Positions 1 to 13,537 of a stretch of 64,000 nt of DNA are shown in pieces (the stretch's first letter is position 1; each line of letters opens with the position of its first letter). Source of the stretch: Arachis hypogaea (taxonomy: Eukaryota; Streptophyta; Magnoliopsida; Fabales; Fabaceae); the NCBI RefSeq assembly GCF_003086295.3, contig NC_092050.1, forward strand, positions 156,308,699 to 156,372,698, given 5' to 3'. A program made the position numbers and the translations under genes. The notes under the pieces were generated by a model. That model searched no databases, was not told where the DNA came from, and saw only the letters and a program-made list of their open reading frames with translations.

Positions 1-105
1 CTGGAAGCTTCCAGAGCTCAAATCCAACGATTTCGGTAAGATTGGTCCCGCCTTCGGCCTCGGCGCCGGCTGCGGCCTCGGTTTCGGCCTTGGCCTTCTC
101 GGAGG

Positions 106-151
<46 letters not shown>

Positions 152-1744
152 AATCTATAAGGTACCGAATTCTGACATTTAGGTCTCACAAAGTTCTCTT
201 TTTTAATTTTTCTGTCCTTCGATTTATTCTCATATTCTTAATTTCATATTCCTTGATTCTCACTATGCATGTTCATGTTATATATTCTAAGTTAGGATCC
301 TTGTATTTGTATTCCGTGATAACCAAGTTTGTTATGATGAATATATGGAGTATTTTATAGTGGAAGAACCTTGAAGGTTGATGATTGATGAATTGAACTT
401 AATAACTCTAATGTAATGTGCTCTCCACAGAAGAAGGGAATTGTTGGTGGTTCAAGCTTGCATCTTTGTTGATATTTTGTTGTTGTTTAGTCAAATTACT
501 GATGAACTGAGAGAACAAACAAAGGAAGAAATAACATATGGAAGTCATAGTTTTTGTTTGTTTTTTAGGGATCCTATCAACACCTGAAATGGGACCTTGC
601 ACTTATATCTCAGTTGCTCAACTTGATTATTTTGTGGTGGCTACTCATTTGAATGAAGATGATAGCTAAGATGTAAACATGTTAAGCAGTTTAGCGAATC
701 ATGTCAAATTATTTAATGGTTCTTAGCTATCATCTTCGCGTGAAGATTTCTTTATGTGAGTAAGTCACTTTATTTTATAGTCCCATTTGCTTTTTGTTCA
801 TCCAATTTTGATCCTCTTGGGCTAAAGACGGTGCAACTCATCCCCCAACCAGAGTTTTTTTTGCGAGATTTCCCGAGAGTTTTGCAGGGTTTAAACAAAT
901 TTTGGAGTTGTTTTGGGGAATTAGGGGTTGTAATAATTAAATTTAGGATTTAAATCATATCTTTTTACAAACATGGCAATGAATTTCATGACTTATATTT
1001 AGTCAGATGAGAATTTGAGATTCTTACTCTGCTTTAGATTTTTCCTTCTAATATTTTGTTAACTTTTCCAACTCAAGGTTTTTTCATATATGTGCACTGG
1101 TTTGAAATATATCTTAAATCTAAAATAGCTTTGGAATGAGATGTGTTTTCATACTTTATAGATTCTTGTTTCTACCGTGCCATTTGATTTCTCTTTCATG
1201 CCTTTTGGCTTTTGGCACATGACCTTTCTAGTAACACTGCCGGTAATGATATCATCCTTTAATTTATAGTAGCAGAGAGATGTAGTCAATGTTTCTAAAT
1301 TAGAACGCATTTTCTACACTGTTCGGAGATCATAAAATCTTATGCATTGTACTCTAATGATTCCAGGTGTGGGTTTCGGCCCTGGAATTCCAGGATTCCA
1401 AGTAGGTTTTGGATTCGGTGCTGGATGTGGGGTTGGTATAGGATTCGGCTATGGTGTAGGGAAGGGCATTGCCCAAGATGAGAAGAAGAGGTATTCTAAT
1501 GTTGGAAATCCGTTCCGTGGTTCTGGAAATATTATTTCTGAGTAAGTACATTGCTTAATTATGCTTAGTTACCTTTATCTTTTTATTTGTTCAAAATTCA
1601 TCTTTGTATGAACGTAATATGTGACATTTTTTGTGTGCTATTGTTAACAGGGATGAGATTACTGCCCTTGTGGATGACCTTGTGATTAATACTAAGAAGC
1701 TTATCAGGGCAACAACCAAAGAAATTGACAAGTGGAGAAGATGA
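1..1744 (+). CDS. Small glycine-rich protein, TGD5-like (5' end missing)
   Basis: Three exons are visible: 1-104 (cut by the window edge), 1367-1541 and 1651-1744, joined by GT-AG introns with the frame kept. The visible protein has two glycine/phenylalanine-rich stretches (GLGAGCGLGFGLGLLGG and GFGFGAGCGVGIGFGYGVG), then a charged linker, then a C-terminal helix with VINTKKLIRATTKEIDKWRR at its end. Glycine-rich hydrophobic segments followed by this tail resemble, from memory, the small chloroplast-envelope protein TGD5 (trigalactosyldiacylglycerol 5), which takes part in ER-to-plastid lipid transfer. This assignment is family knowledge and was not checked by alignment. The alternative is another small glycine-rich or keratin-associated-like protein. 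Intron 1 is long (105-1366) and carries a CT microsatellite and a decayed inverted-repeat element. Confidence 0.72.
115..148. repeat. (CT)n microsatellite in intron 1
   Basis: About 17 CT units run just inside the 5' end of intron 1 of the TGD5-like gene, roughly 10 bases after the donor site. Confidence 0.9.
640..745. mobile_element. Decayed short inverted-repeat element (MITE) in intron 1
   Basis: Positions 651-668 (atgaagatgatagctaag) and 721-738 (cttagctatcatcttcgc) form inverted arms. The right half, reading atgtcaaattatttaatgg and then ttagctatca, resembles the better-kept element at 62451-62598 (gtgaaattatttaatag then ttagatatca). I infer an old copy of that family inside the intron. 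Confidence 0.5.
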
Positions 1745-2279
1745 TGGAAGAGTCTTATGAATTCTTTTATGTATATTTGTATAAACCAAGATCTGTCTTA
1801 TTCACTAAAATCATGGCAAACTCAATCAGCATGTTATAGACTTGTTGCCGTACACGACATGCTGAAATTTCGTATTAATATCCATTTAGATTATTATTTA
1901 AACTTGGTTAAAAATTGAGTTCCACCATTGTCTGAATTCTTGAATTTTCTTAAGTAACCAGTGAGCTTTATAAAGTAACCTCAATGTTTGCAAATAAAAA
2001 GAGAAATGCTTGTTTGACCCCTTTTTTTGGGGTATTCAACATGTAATTATGTGGATTTCATTTTAAGGGGTCCACCAATTTGAATTGATGAAATAATTTA
2101 CTTCACAATAATGTGAAATTCTGTACATGAAATTGTGGCCCAAAACAACTTAAAACTGCAAAAATAAAAACTAAAATTATGTGGTAGCTATTTCTTCTGA
2201 TGAGTCTGTAGAAAAATACAAAATCAGATTCCTGAAATGAATCCATGTTGCATAGAAGGTGAAGGGCATGTATGGTAGA

Positions 2280-2594
2280 AAAGCAAGTATGGGGTTGGAT
2301 AAAACATGTTATCCAAAGTGAAGCAATCCACAAGCTTAGAATCCACCCACATCAGCACCATCATCCAGCACAAATCACATATCACCCAATCAAAACCCTG
2401 CATTGGATTACCATTTTCCAATATGGACCAATCAAATCACATGATCATGAATCTGACTTGGCAAGTCCACATCCACCAGAACCATGCATATAGTATCTCC
2501 TCATTCCACACCCTTACTACTTCCATTCTTCAAAACTTGTACACAAACACAACCTTCCTTCCTTCACCTGAGTCTGTTAGAAGCTTCCACAAAC
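2280..2594 (+). promoter_or_regulatory. Putative LHCB5 promoter and 5' UTR with clustered CCAAT motifs
   Basis: Four CCAAT motifs lie within about 50 bp: direct at 2386, 2418 and 2428, and inverted at 2402. A GGATAA (I-box-like) motif is at 2297 and a weak TATA-like gcatatagtatc is near 2486. Clustered CCAAT and GATA motifs are typical of light-regulated Lhc promoters. The transcription start cannot be placed from sequence, so the boundaries are approximate. Confidence 0.4.
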
Positions 2595-4624
<2,030 letters not shown>

Positions 4625-6263
4625 ATCAACCAATTCCATGTTCTTATCATCAAATGTTAATTAAGAAAACATGTACAATATGAAGGCATCATTATGAAGG
4701 CATTTTGCTTTTCTTCCTTTGGAAGCAAACTCACTTTTGATTTATAGAGCCTTATTGGTAGTGTGCCCTCTTAATTCTTCAACTTCTCTTCCATGCCTCA
4801 TCAAAAGTTTATTATAGGAAATGGTTTTTCTAATTTGGAAATTTATTAAAGATATAATCATTCATATTGCCTTTTCCTATCAGTTTAAGCTTTTGGGATG
4901 AATGGTTTCTTGACATGGTATAAAAACTCTATGTCCGAAAATTCTAGAGTTCGATCCTTAGTATGAGTTGGTTTAATCTGCAATGTAATACAAAGTTCCT
5001 GAAACATATCCCTCAAGTTAACTAAAATTGTGAGTTGATGCATGAAAGTTGAAACTATATAAATTCTAAGTATAACAGAGTTATATGAAACTATTTTAAA
5101 ATTTGGATTAATTAATTATGTTAGTAAAAATAATTAGGCTAATAATGAAAAGAAAACTCCAAAATGTAAAATAATAAATAATGTTTTACTTTTAAACATT
5201 CAAATATAAGATTAGGGGGTATGATTAGTGTGTTAATGATAAATTTTCTCATGAGCTGGCTTTTTTCCTTTTTTAGACTTGTGTTATTGTAAGATTATAT
5301 TTGTCATGTGTCGGAGAAAAACAAATAGATATTATAATTCTTGGGTATAAAAAATGTATAATATCACAAGATGACAAGATAGATATTTTTAAGAAAATGA
5401 AACAATAATAATAATAACAATAATAATAATAATAACAAAAATAATTTAGGTATTATAACAATTAGGAATAAATGAAAGTTATTTAACCATGAAAATTTGA
5501 AATAGAACAAAATTTAGGAGTTCGTATTAAGTTAATTAAAATTTCATAAGTTAATTTCAGACACTGTAAATTTTATAGATCATTTTGAGTATTTATTTAC
5601 TAAAATATTATATTGCAATACTTGCACTTTTTAAAAAATATTTAATAAATATTTTAAACGAATTTATTATTTATACTCACTTCTCACTTGTTTTCATTTG
5701 TGACATTTAAGAATTATATAAAAGTTAAGAATAAATTGATGTGAATATTATTTAGAAGATACATTAAATATATACCAAGAAAAATATAAATATTTCTTTA
5801 ACTGTTTTCATTTTTTTTTATATAAAGTTAAGTGTTTCCACATCTACTTGGGTTTGTATAATTGGGTTTATTCATATTTTTGGGTCCATATTACTCAGTA
5901 CCTTTAAGAAGCTTCAACCTTCCATCAAAAATCAATAGAGAAACTTCAGCCTTGGCCTGAAAATAATCAAGTATTGTGGGTCATGAAGAAGGCCTGATGG
6001 TGACGAATAATAGGAACGCAACTCGGCAAATATAGATGAGGGTTTAACTATCTTTTTCGGATTCAATACTCATTGGATTGGAAGATGGAAATGGAACTTG
6101 CTTGTTTCGAAGAGTTATCCACTTTGTACCTCTACAATATTAGAAGGATTAGTTATTGGATTTTTAGCCTGATAAATACTTTGATATAAACAAAAAAAAA
6201 ATTATGTCGTATCAAAGACAAAATCTTGACCTCTGACACAAAAAAAACAGAATAGTTGAGCCT
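4625..6263. other. Intergenic: LHCB5 3' flank, AT-rich, no gene seen
   Basis: The LHCB5 3' UTR probably occupies the first 200-300 bases. Near 4915-4985 there is a tRNA-like scrap (tggtataaaaactct, then gttcgatcc as a possible B box), perhaps an old SINE. An (AAT/AAC)n microsatellite lies at about 5404-5446. I see no coding potential. Confidence 0.6.
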
Positions 6264-6497
6264 AAACAAGCATAGTCGCAGCCGAGGCCTTGGTTCAATG
6301 GCAGCATCACCTGCCTCGTTGGGAGCTGCACCTGGGTTCGAATCCTCAGTGAGGAATATAGAACCCATATTAGTAGTGTACCTATGTAGTGTGTGTGAGT
6401 GTGTTGTGTGAGTGTATAATACATGGGTGTAATACCTAAAATTGGGAGTTGTCCAATCTACTTGACCAAAAAAAAAAAAAAAAAACAAGCATAGTCG
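6264..6497 (+). mobile_element. tRNA-derived SINE with 15-bp target-site duplication
   Basis: The 15-base sequence aaacaagcatagtcg occurs at 6264-6278 and again, unchanged, at 6483-6497. Between them (6279-6482) lies a SINE with a Pol III A box (tggttcaatgg, near 6290), a perfect B box (gttcgaatc, near 6336), a tRNA-unrelated body with TG-rich microsatellite sequence, and a 3' poly(A) run ending at the second repeat. This is the standard product of LINE-machinery retrotransposition. The perfect duplication suggests a fairly young insertion. The family was not identified. Confidence 0.93.
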
Positions 6498-7102
6498 GAC
6501 TTGCATGGTTTATCTTAAGCGCATTGTTACATTGTTTAAAGGTAGAGAAAATTAAAATAACTCAATTATCCAAAACGAAAAGTATGAGGAGTCAATTGAA
6601 TATTTATACAATGTGTATAATCGGATAGTTATTTTAGATAGTATGGGAGATGTTCATTTTGTAACTCAATAGCCCATTATACAAATTGTCCATTGTCTCC
6701 CTAGCGGGATTCTATCCAAAAATGTCATATAAGACATTAGACAATTTAGTCATTAGAATCTATTAACAAACCGTGATAACTGATGTGGCTCAGTATTAAT
6801 ACGGTTATTTTTTTCTAACTACCCATTATTAATACTATTGTTTCTTTCATTCACTTACTTTCATCCATTGACGATTTTTTATTAGGATTTATATAAAAAT
6901 TTAAAATTTTATTTGTTGTATGGGAGTACATACAAATTTTGTTTGATAAAAATTTGAAATATAATTTAAATAACCTTATCTCATAAAGAACTCAATGGAG
7001 ATGGAATGATTGGTTGGATGATTTTCATTAACGAATAAGAGTCAATCCCTGTTTGATTGAAAGAAAGGTAACTATATTAATAGTGGGCAGTTTAACGGTG
7101 CA
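6498..7102. other. Intergenic, no gene seen
   Basis: AT-rich unique-looking sequence between the SINE and the solo LTR. No ORF of note and no clear repeat. Confidence 0.6.
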
Positions 7103-8104
7103 CTTATTGTAACACCCTACCACACCGAGCTTTACGTTTAAACCGTAAAATAGAGGTGGTGTGGTATTACGACCTATAAAATAAAATATATACATATAAT
7201 AGCAGAAAGAATATAATAAATTAGGAGCCTTGAAAAATCAGGTGAAACAAAAATCGCAAAAATAAAAGCGCAACGCTCAGGAAACGAGATTACTTGCGTG
7301 GGAAAAAATCTAAAGATTATAGATATAAAAAAATTGAAAGTGGGAATAAAGGGACAAAAGTACAGAATAACAAACTCCTAACTTAGCCTGCGAAGCTAAG
7401 GCTGGCCGGAGAATATTTACATACATATATACACAACCCAAAATCTGGAATACATACACAAAATCCTAGTTCTCCATAATCCCCTAGAAGGGACAAAATA
7501 AACAAGTATATAAAAGGAGAATCTATATATACATATATCAAAGATCAAAAGAAACCTCAAAAGAAACAACTTCGCTGCAAAAGCTCTAGACGCCTAGCGA
7601 TGTGCCTCTCGATCTGCATCTGAAAAACAACAACACAATATGGAATGAGAACAGGAGGTTCTCAGTATGATAAAGGTGACACGCATATAAGATATAAGGT
7701 CTTGGAAATGCCAGAGGCAATCCTAGAACGCCGACACTCAAGCTATAAAGCTTAAAAATACTAACAGCAACCATAGAAAGGGGTGATCTTCTAAGCGTTA
7801 TTCAACCTAACTTAAACTTAATTTAAACACTAAATTGTTTCACCTTTTTTCTGTTCTTCCATCTCCAATAATTCGCATAGACAAACAAACAGACAAGGCA
7901 AGCACAGGTAGAAAACAAGTAGTTCAAGTAACAATTACAACAGTTAGCAGAATATAATCAATTAGGCATTCCCAATTAATGCATAGAAAACAAAGCACGC
8001 ATATACATATGATGAATGTCTATCCTACTGGCCGTGAGCTTACGTGTCGGTTACTTTGCTAGAACCCGACACATCTAGTAGCTAACCCAGATATTGGTCT
8101 CTAG

Positions 8105-8285
8105 GTTGTGCATCTCCAGGAGGATCATAAACGAAGGATAGTACCTTTCCACCTTCTCCTGGAGGTTTCACGAAGGAGAGTGCATTTCCAAATCGAAGGA
8201 GTATGTCTTTCCACTTTGCAACCAGAGAAGAATGCGGGGGAAACAATACGAAGGAGAGTGCCTTTCCACCTTCTCCACATCCACA
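8105..8285. repeat. Degenerate tandem repeats inside the solo LTR
   Basis: A unit built on cgaaggagagtgcctttcc and ccttctcc recurs about four times (near 8132, 8172, 8197 and 8250) with drift in length and sequence. The ORFs crossing it follow from the repeat and are not supported as genes. Confidence 0.6.
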
Positions 8286-8607
8286 TCACGACAAAAGAGG
8301 GAACTTCCGTCCTCAACTTGCCATCCGAACACATTTTCAAGTTAACACGCAGGCGGGATCGCACCCAAACCTTGCTATCTCGACCATTTTCTGCCACACA
8401 CACATCTCGACCATTCTGGCCACACACAGTCATCCCAAATCTCATCATTTTCAACCTTTACTTCATCTCCAAATTTTCTTAATTTTCTAACTTCATCCTA
8501 TTACTAGGCTTACTAACCAAGTTTAGAACTTAACAATATGAAAATAGAATATTAGGAGGTCCAATTGGTTTTGAAAACACAAAATAGTGATTTGCTGAAA
8601 ACAGGGG

Positions 8608-8848
8608 TATGCGTACGCATGCATATGTATACGTATGCAATTACCTCTTTTTGGCCAAGATGCGTACGCATGCACCTGTCCGCGTACGCATGTACGCTGG
8701 ACAAAATTGAATGCATGCGTATGGTTCCTATATGCGTATGCGAAACACCATTTTTTTAGGTGCTATGCGTCCCATGCACATGTATGCGTACGCATAGGTG
8801 TCAAACAGAATGTAATTAATGCGTATAAGGGTATATGCGTACGCATGC
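8608..8848. repeat. Array of GCGTACGC palindromes inside the solo LTR
   Basis: The palindromic core GCGTACGC, usually within tgcgtacgcatgc, occurs at about 8611, 8662, 8682, 8786 and 8837. Decayed forms such as tgcgtatgcg lie between them. The spacing is irregular (20 to about 104 bp). Confidence 0.8.
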
Positions 8849-10455
8849 AAGGCTTTTTAGCAAAAAATTTGGCTAAGTCTGAAATCTGCAGAATTTTAAT
8901 TTAAAACCTCAAACTTCTGATACGCATAACTTTTTCGTTTTAAATGATTTTTCTTTCGTTCTTCAAACGGCATAAACTTCACGGACCCAATTTTTGTATA
9001 AAATAAGTTTGAAACCATTTGGAGATCCGAAAGCTAAGTTATGACTCGCCAAAGTTTGGCCAAAAAGCTAATTTTTCACAAAACCTCAAAACCTCAATTT
9101 TTATTAAATCCCAAACTCAATTCAACTTACCATATCTATATCCATCAACACAACAACATACCATACCATACCAAACTAACACTAAAATCTCCACACATCA
9201 ATCATACTTTAATGTTACGCACATTCGCACTTAAATGTCTCACCTTAACCAACAATGTTATTAACATGCTTATATACATGTTCAATATCACCAACTTGTC
9301 AACCACTCATTAGTACACCATATAGCATTATATTTCCATTATAACTATAGTTACCAACATATATTCAACTCATATCAACAATCATTATCACAAGCACTAA
9401 ACATTCAACATGCTTAATCATTCCAACCTAACCTAAGGTTTTCTAACCTAAGTTTTCATAGAACATTATATATTAAATACGAGAAACTTAAACCATATAT
9501 TGGCCGATTTTCACGTATTTTTGAGACACCGCCAAGGCACCCAAAAAGGCCCAAAGTCACCCAACGAAAGCACTCAACCTCTATTAAGCTCCAAAGCTTA
9601 CAATTCAAGCTCCAATTACATGTACACAAGCCTAATACGTATATACAACACATATACACCCAAATTCAATACCCAAAATATAAATTCAAGAAATTAACTA
9701 GGGTTGAGAATCCTTACTGCACTCACAGACCAAACAGACCAAACCCAATGAGTTTCGCAAGCTAGATTGAACCTAAAGTACCAAAACCCAACAAAATCTC
9801 AACACCACCTCAATGAATTTCAAAAATAGAAAGGGATAGAGCAACTGGGGTGATAAAGTAGCTCACCTATAAAATTATTCCAGTAAAATCGTAGAGCTCG
9901 ACGCAGTGGTCGCGTGACCGTAAACGGTACAGCGATCGGAACTCGGAACAGAAAGTTACGGTAGATTGATTGTGGTGTTAGGGTTATGTTCTTTCCCCCT
10001 CACCTTGAGCATGTTTTCAGCGTTCTAGCTGAAGGAAAGAAGAGAGTTGGCTCTTCTAAGGGGGGGTAATTGGGCTGGTGGGTTGGGCTTTGGGCCTATA
10101 TTGGACCCGGTTCGATTGATTCGGCCTGTTTGGTTTAATTTTAGATCAATTTTTTTGAAATTAGTGGCAAAATTCTTCTTTTAATTAGCTCTTTCCTAAT
10201 TTTCTCTAAAATTAACATTTTTAATTTTTTTATTAAAATTAATCTATTGGTTAATTATTTGTTAATTTTCGGAGTTTACACTTATGTACTTTCAAAGTAA
10301 ACGAATGGACAGTCCATCTTCTCTATTATTTAAAATGGACTGTTTATCTTTTTCATTATTTGAAACATTTCATTTTTAAGAGTTTGGTTCAATTTAAATC
10401 ATTAATATTTTTTATTATTTTCAAAAATTATATTTAATTATTTATAAATACATAT

Positions 10456-10567
10456 ATCTCGTTTACAGTGTAAACAAGATATATAAAAATTGAAAAATTA
10501 CACATATCTCGTTTACACTATAAAAGAGATACGTACAAAATTATCTCGTTTACACTATAAACAAGAT
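10456..10567. repeat. Three 25-bp hairpin units on the 3' side of the MULE transposase
   Basis: Units at 10456-10480, 10506-10530 and 10543-10567 share the frame atctcGTTTACA...TGTAAACaagat. The first has near-perfect arms (gtttaca and tgtaaac); the others keep the pattern with one or two changes. They lie 230-340 bp beyond the transposase stop and face a second hairpin array on the far side of the gene. Confidence 0.75.
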
Positions 10568-10797
10568 GAGAGAGGAGTATTTATTTCGATAAATATTTTT
10601 TAAATTATTTATTCAGTAATTATCATGTTAGATTTATATCAAAATTAATTATTAATGTAAAATACACATTAAAATATAAAATATCTATGTATTTATGTAT
10701 AAATATATAGTAACTAATTTTAATAACTAAATTTAATATACACATAATATTTTTGGTATGTGAATATCCCAAAAAGAAATGAAGGTGAATGAAATAG

Positions 10798-13457
10798 TCA
10801 CATTTTAAGCCCACATCGCTTCGGCCGACCAGTATCGGCCTCATCCATGGCGTTACGGATTCTTGTTGATCTCGATCGCCCTTCTCTGTCCCATCTCATG
10901 TTAGGATCAAGGACGATAGTAGGACTGGCGTACGGTGGCCACAGACCCTCTGGAATAGGGGGCAAAAACCCCATCCGGTATACGCTGAACATCTTACTCG
11001 TGGTATAAACCTCGTGGACGTAGGTGGCCCAGTCTAACCGGAACTGAGCACAGCATGCAATCGCATGGAGAGCTTGAAAGTACCCGCAATCACAAGTGCG
11101 ATCTTTTAGGGAAACCCGATACGTCCCAAGCGAGAAGTTACTGGTAGGAGTCATCTCAGCCACGGTATACTCAGACTGATATCTGTCGAACAGAGTATCC
11201 ATGAAGCACCTCGCATCTTTCAGGTTGCGCTCTATCGCCTTGACCAGCGCATGGCAAAACCGTTGGCCTGATCCCAATTGTGCCTCTGCTGTCTGTCCTC
11301 GAACGATAAAAAGCTCTGCTAACCGGCAGATTGCGTGTCCCTTTCAGTACAGAGTTAACACACTCGGATATATTCGTCGTCATGTGGCCGAACCGTCTGC
11401 CTCCATCTTGGTGTTGGGTCCACTTATCGTACTCCAGTCGGTTGGCCCAATCACACATGGCCGGATTCTCAATCCTCATAATATCAAACCAGTAGTCAAA
11501 CTCGGCCTCAGTCTTGACATACACCGCATTCACGAGCATCTGCCTTGCATCTTGACCCTCGAAACTGAGAGCAAAATTAGCTGCAACGTGTCGAATGCAA
11601 TACGCTCGATATGCATGAGGCGGTTTCCAACCACTGTCTGGTGCCTCTAGTGCAGCCTTAATGCTATTGTGTCTGTCAGAAATCACCATAATGCCTTCCT
11701 GTGGGGTCACATATTGACGCAAGTGGGATAAGAAAAAAGCCCACGACTCAGCATTCTCCCCCTCAACAAGTGCAAATGCAACAGGCAATATATTCGAGTT
11801 CCCATCTTGTGTAATAGCCAGAAGCAAAGTCATGCCATACTTCCCATACAGATGCGTTCTGTCAATGTTGATTAGTGGCTTGTAATGTTTAAAAGCCTCA
11901 ACGCATGGAAGGAACGTCCAGAAAAGTCGATGAAAGTACTCTGTAGACTCATCAACCTCACCACCTACACGGACTGGAGAAGTCTTCAACAAAGCCACGG
12001 TTCCGTCCATCGTTGCTTGCATCCCAAGGATCAACCAGGGCAACTCCGCATATGACTCTTTCCAATCCCCGTAAATCTGGGCGACTGCCTTTTGCTTTGC
12101 CTTCCACACCTTCCTGTAACTAGGCCTGAATCCGTAGGTTAACTCAGTAGCTTCTTGCAACACCTTTATGGTAACCGCTGCATCCGCCCTAACCAACGGA
12201 TAGATCCTCGCACAAATTACATGGTAATCAAGCTGTCGGTGGTCGCTCAAAATCGATGTGGCCAGACAAGTGTGGGCTCCATTGTACCTTCTAACCTCCC
12301 AGTTACCCTTGCGCTGCCGAAGTGCCACGCGGATCATCCAGGTGCAACCATTTCCATACTCCTTGCATCTCCCAACATACTTCAGATGATCAGATTCAAT
12401 AACCCGATACTGAACTCCATGACGAATGCTATAATCCTTAACACTCATCACGTCTTCCTCCTTAGTCTGGAAAGATTGACCAATCTGAAATTCCCCAGAA
12501 GCATTGCCCTCGTGTAATCCTTGGTATCCGAAGGTATGTGCATCATCTGGTTGTTGACTCATTGCTTCCAGGTTCAACGTCGAGAAATGTGGCGATTGTT
12601 GGTGGGACCCAGAACTGGATGGCCCCTGAGGTGCAGGTGGGGGCACTGGAGTCTCCTTCTCACTATCCCCTGATATGTGATCGGGCTCATCGTCCGAATC
12701 ATAGTCCCGCATCGCGTCCTCAACATGATCCGGTTCACCACCACCAACAAGACCAGTAATCAAACCAGGTGACCTATCTGCCGGTGCTAGAACAGGTGGA
12801 GGTGCAGGTAAAAGACAACCAGGTGCAACAACAGGCATCGAAGTAGAAGCACCCCCACCGTCCTCAACTGAGGATTTGGCGCTGAAGCCTCGAAACTTTC
12901 CACACGGTCTTCCAACTTGGCAAACAACTCGTGTATTCTCACCTCCGGAAAACTCCGCAGATAATGAAACAAGACCCCATGTCTTCATCTGACCCTATGA
13001 TAAAGGTTTCATATTGCACACCACTTGACACAACCGCCATCGAAGTAGAAGCACCCCCACCGTCCTCAACTGAGGATTTGGTGCTGAAGCCTCGAAACTT
13101 TCCACACGGTCTTCCAACTTGGCAAACAACTCGTGTATTCTCACCTCCGGAAAACTCCGCAGATAATGAAACAAGACCCCATGTCTTCATCTGACCCTAT
13201 GACAAAGGTTTCATATTGCACACCACTTGACACAACCGCCATCGAAATCTTGTAGAATACCTTCTTCACCAACTTGGCCCCACACAATCCTGCCTTCTGC
13301 AATATGTTCCTCTTCAGATCCGACAAAGTATCATTCGAACGGATAAAAATGCTCAGCGGTTCTTTATTCGTGAACTTAACACCATGCCTATTACTTTTTT
13401 TTTTTATATTTTACCAGAGCAGTGAACTAGAACCAACAAGCTCTCCTCACTATCCAT
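10798..13457 (-). pseudogene. Mutator-like (MULE) transposase, inactivated
   Basis: Read from high to low coordinates. The start region at 13457 begins MDSEESLLVLVHCSGKI and then hits an in-frame TAA next to an A-rich run. A PB1-like segment follows (GVKFTNKEPLSIFIRS, LCGAKLVKKVFYKIS), then a 202-bp tandem duplication that shifts the frame. The long open part (about 12830-11330) holds the MuDR DNA-binding region and the MULE transposase domain with INIDRTHLYGKYG, VISDRHNSIKAAL and YCIRHVAANFALSF. The first catalytic motif reads DRTHL where the family usually has DGTHL. After KGTRNLPVS the frame shifts near 11325 and resumes as QRFCHALVKAIERNLKDARC. The SWIM zinc finger reads CDCGYFQALHAIACC, which appears to lack about five residues including a Cys/His ligand. 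The zinc knuckle expected after KRCGL is also absent. Function is lost. Confidence 0.9.
12839..13242. repeat. 202-bp tandem duplication in the MULE N-terminal region
   Basis: 12839-13040 and 13041-13242 are nearly identical; the few differences seen include ggcgctg versus ggtgctg and tgataaagg versus tgacaaagg. Since 202 is not a multiple of three, the copy breaks the frame, and the N-terminal residues appear twice in shifted frames. The high identity implies a recent event. Confidence 0.9.
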
Positions 13458-13537
13458 TTATGAAAGTGTGAAAATGACTCTCCTCAAATGACCTACTCAC
13501 TATCTTACTCGGTATTTATAGGCAAAGTTGACAAAGT

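Larger units (their letters stand above)
7103..10285 (+). mobile_element. Solo LTR of a large LTR retrotransposon, with 5-bp duplication
   Basis: The element begins TGTAACACCC at 7108 and ends GGAGTTTACA at 10280, so the terminal dinucleotides are TG and CA. It is flanked by the same 5 bases, cttat, at 7103-7107 and 10281-10285. The 3173-bp body contains no gag or pol reading frame, no second LTR and no evident polypurine tract, so it reads as one LTR left after recombination between two. An inverted pair near the start (accacaccgag and gtggtgtggt) can form a hairpin. The TGTAACACCCTACC start is, from memory, common in legume Ty3/gypsy LTRs. Orientation follows the TG to CA direction. Confidence 0.85.

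Noticed and set aside
4915..4985. Possible tRNA gene (B-box-like gttcgatcc)
   Set aside because: No cloverleaf or convincing A box; at best a decayed SINE scrap.
8108..8904. ORFs on both strands inside the solo LTR
   Set aside because: They follow internal tandem repeats and palindromes and lack any gag or pol motif.
11201..12517. Plus-strand ORFs in the MULE region
   Set aside because: Antisense shadows of the transposase frame, which has clear family motifs on the minus strand.
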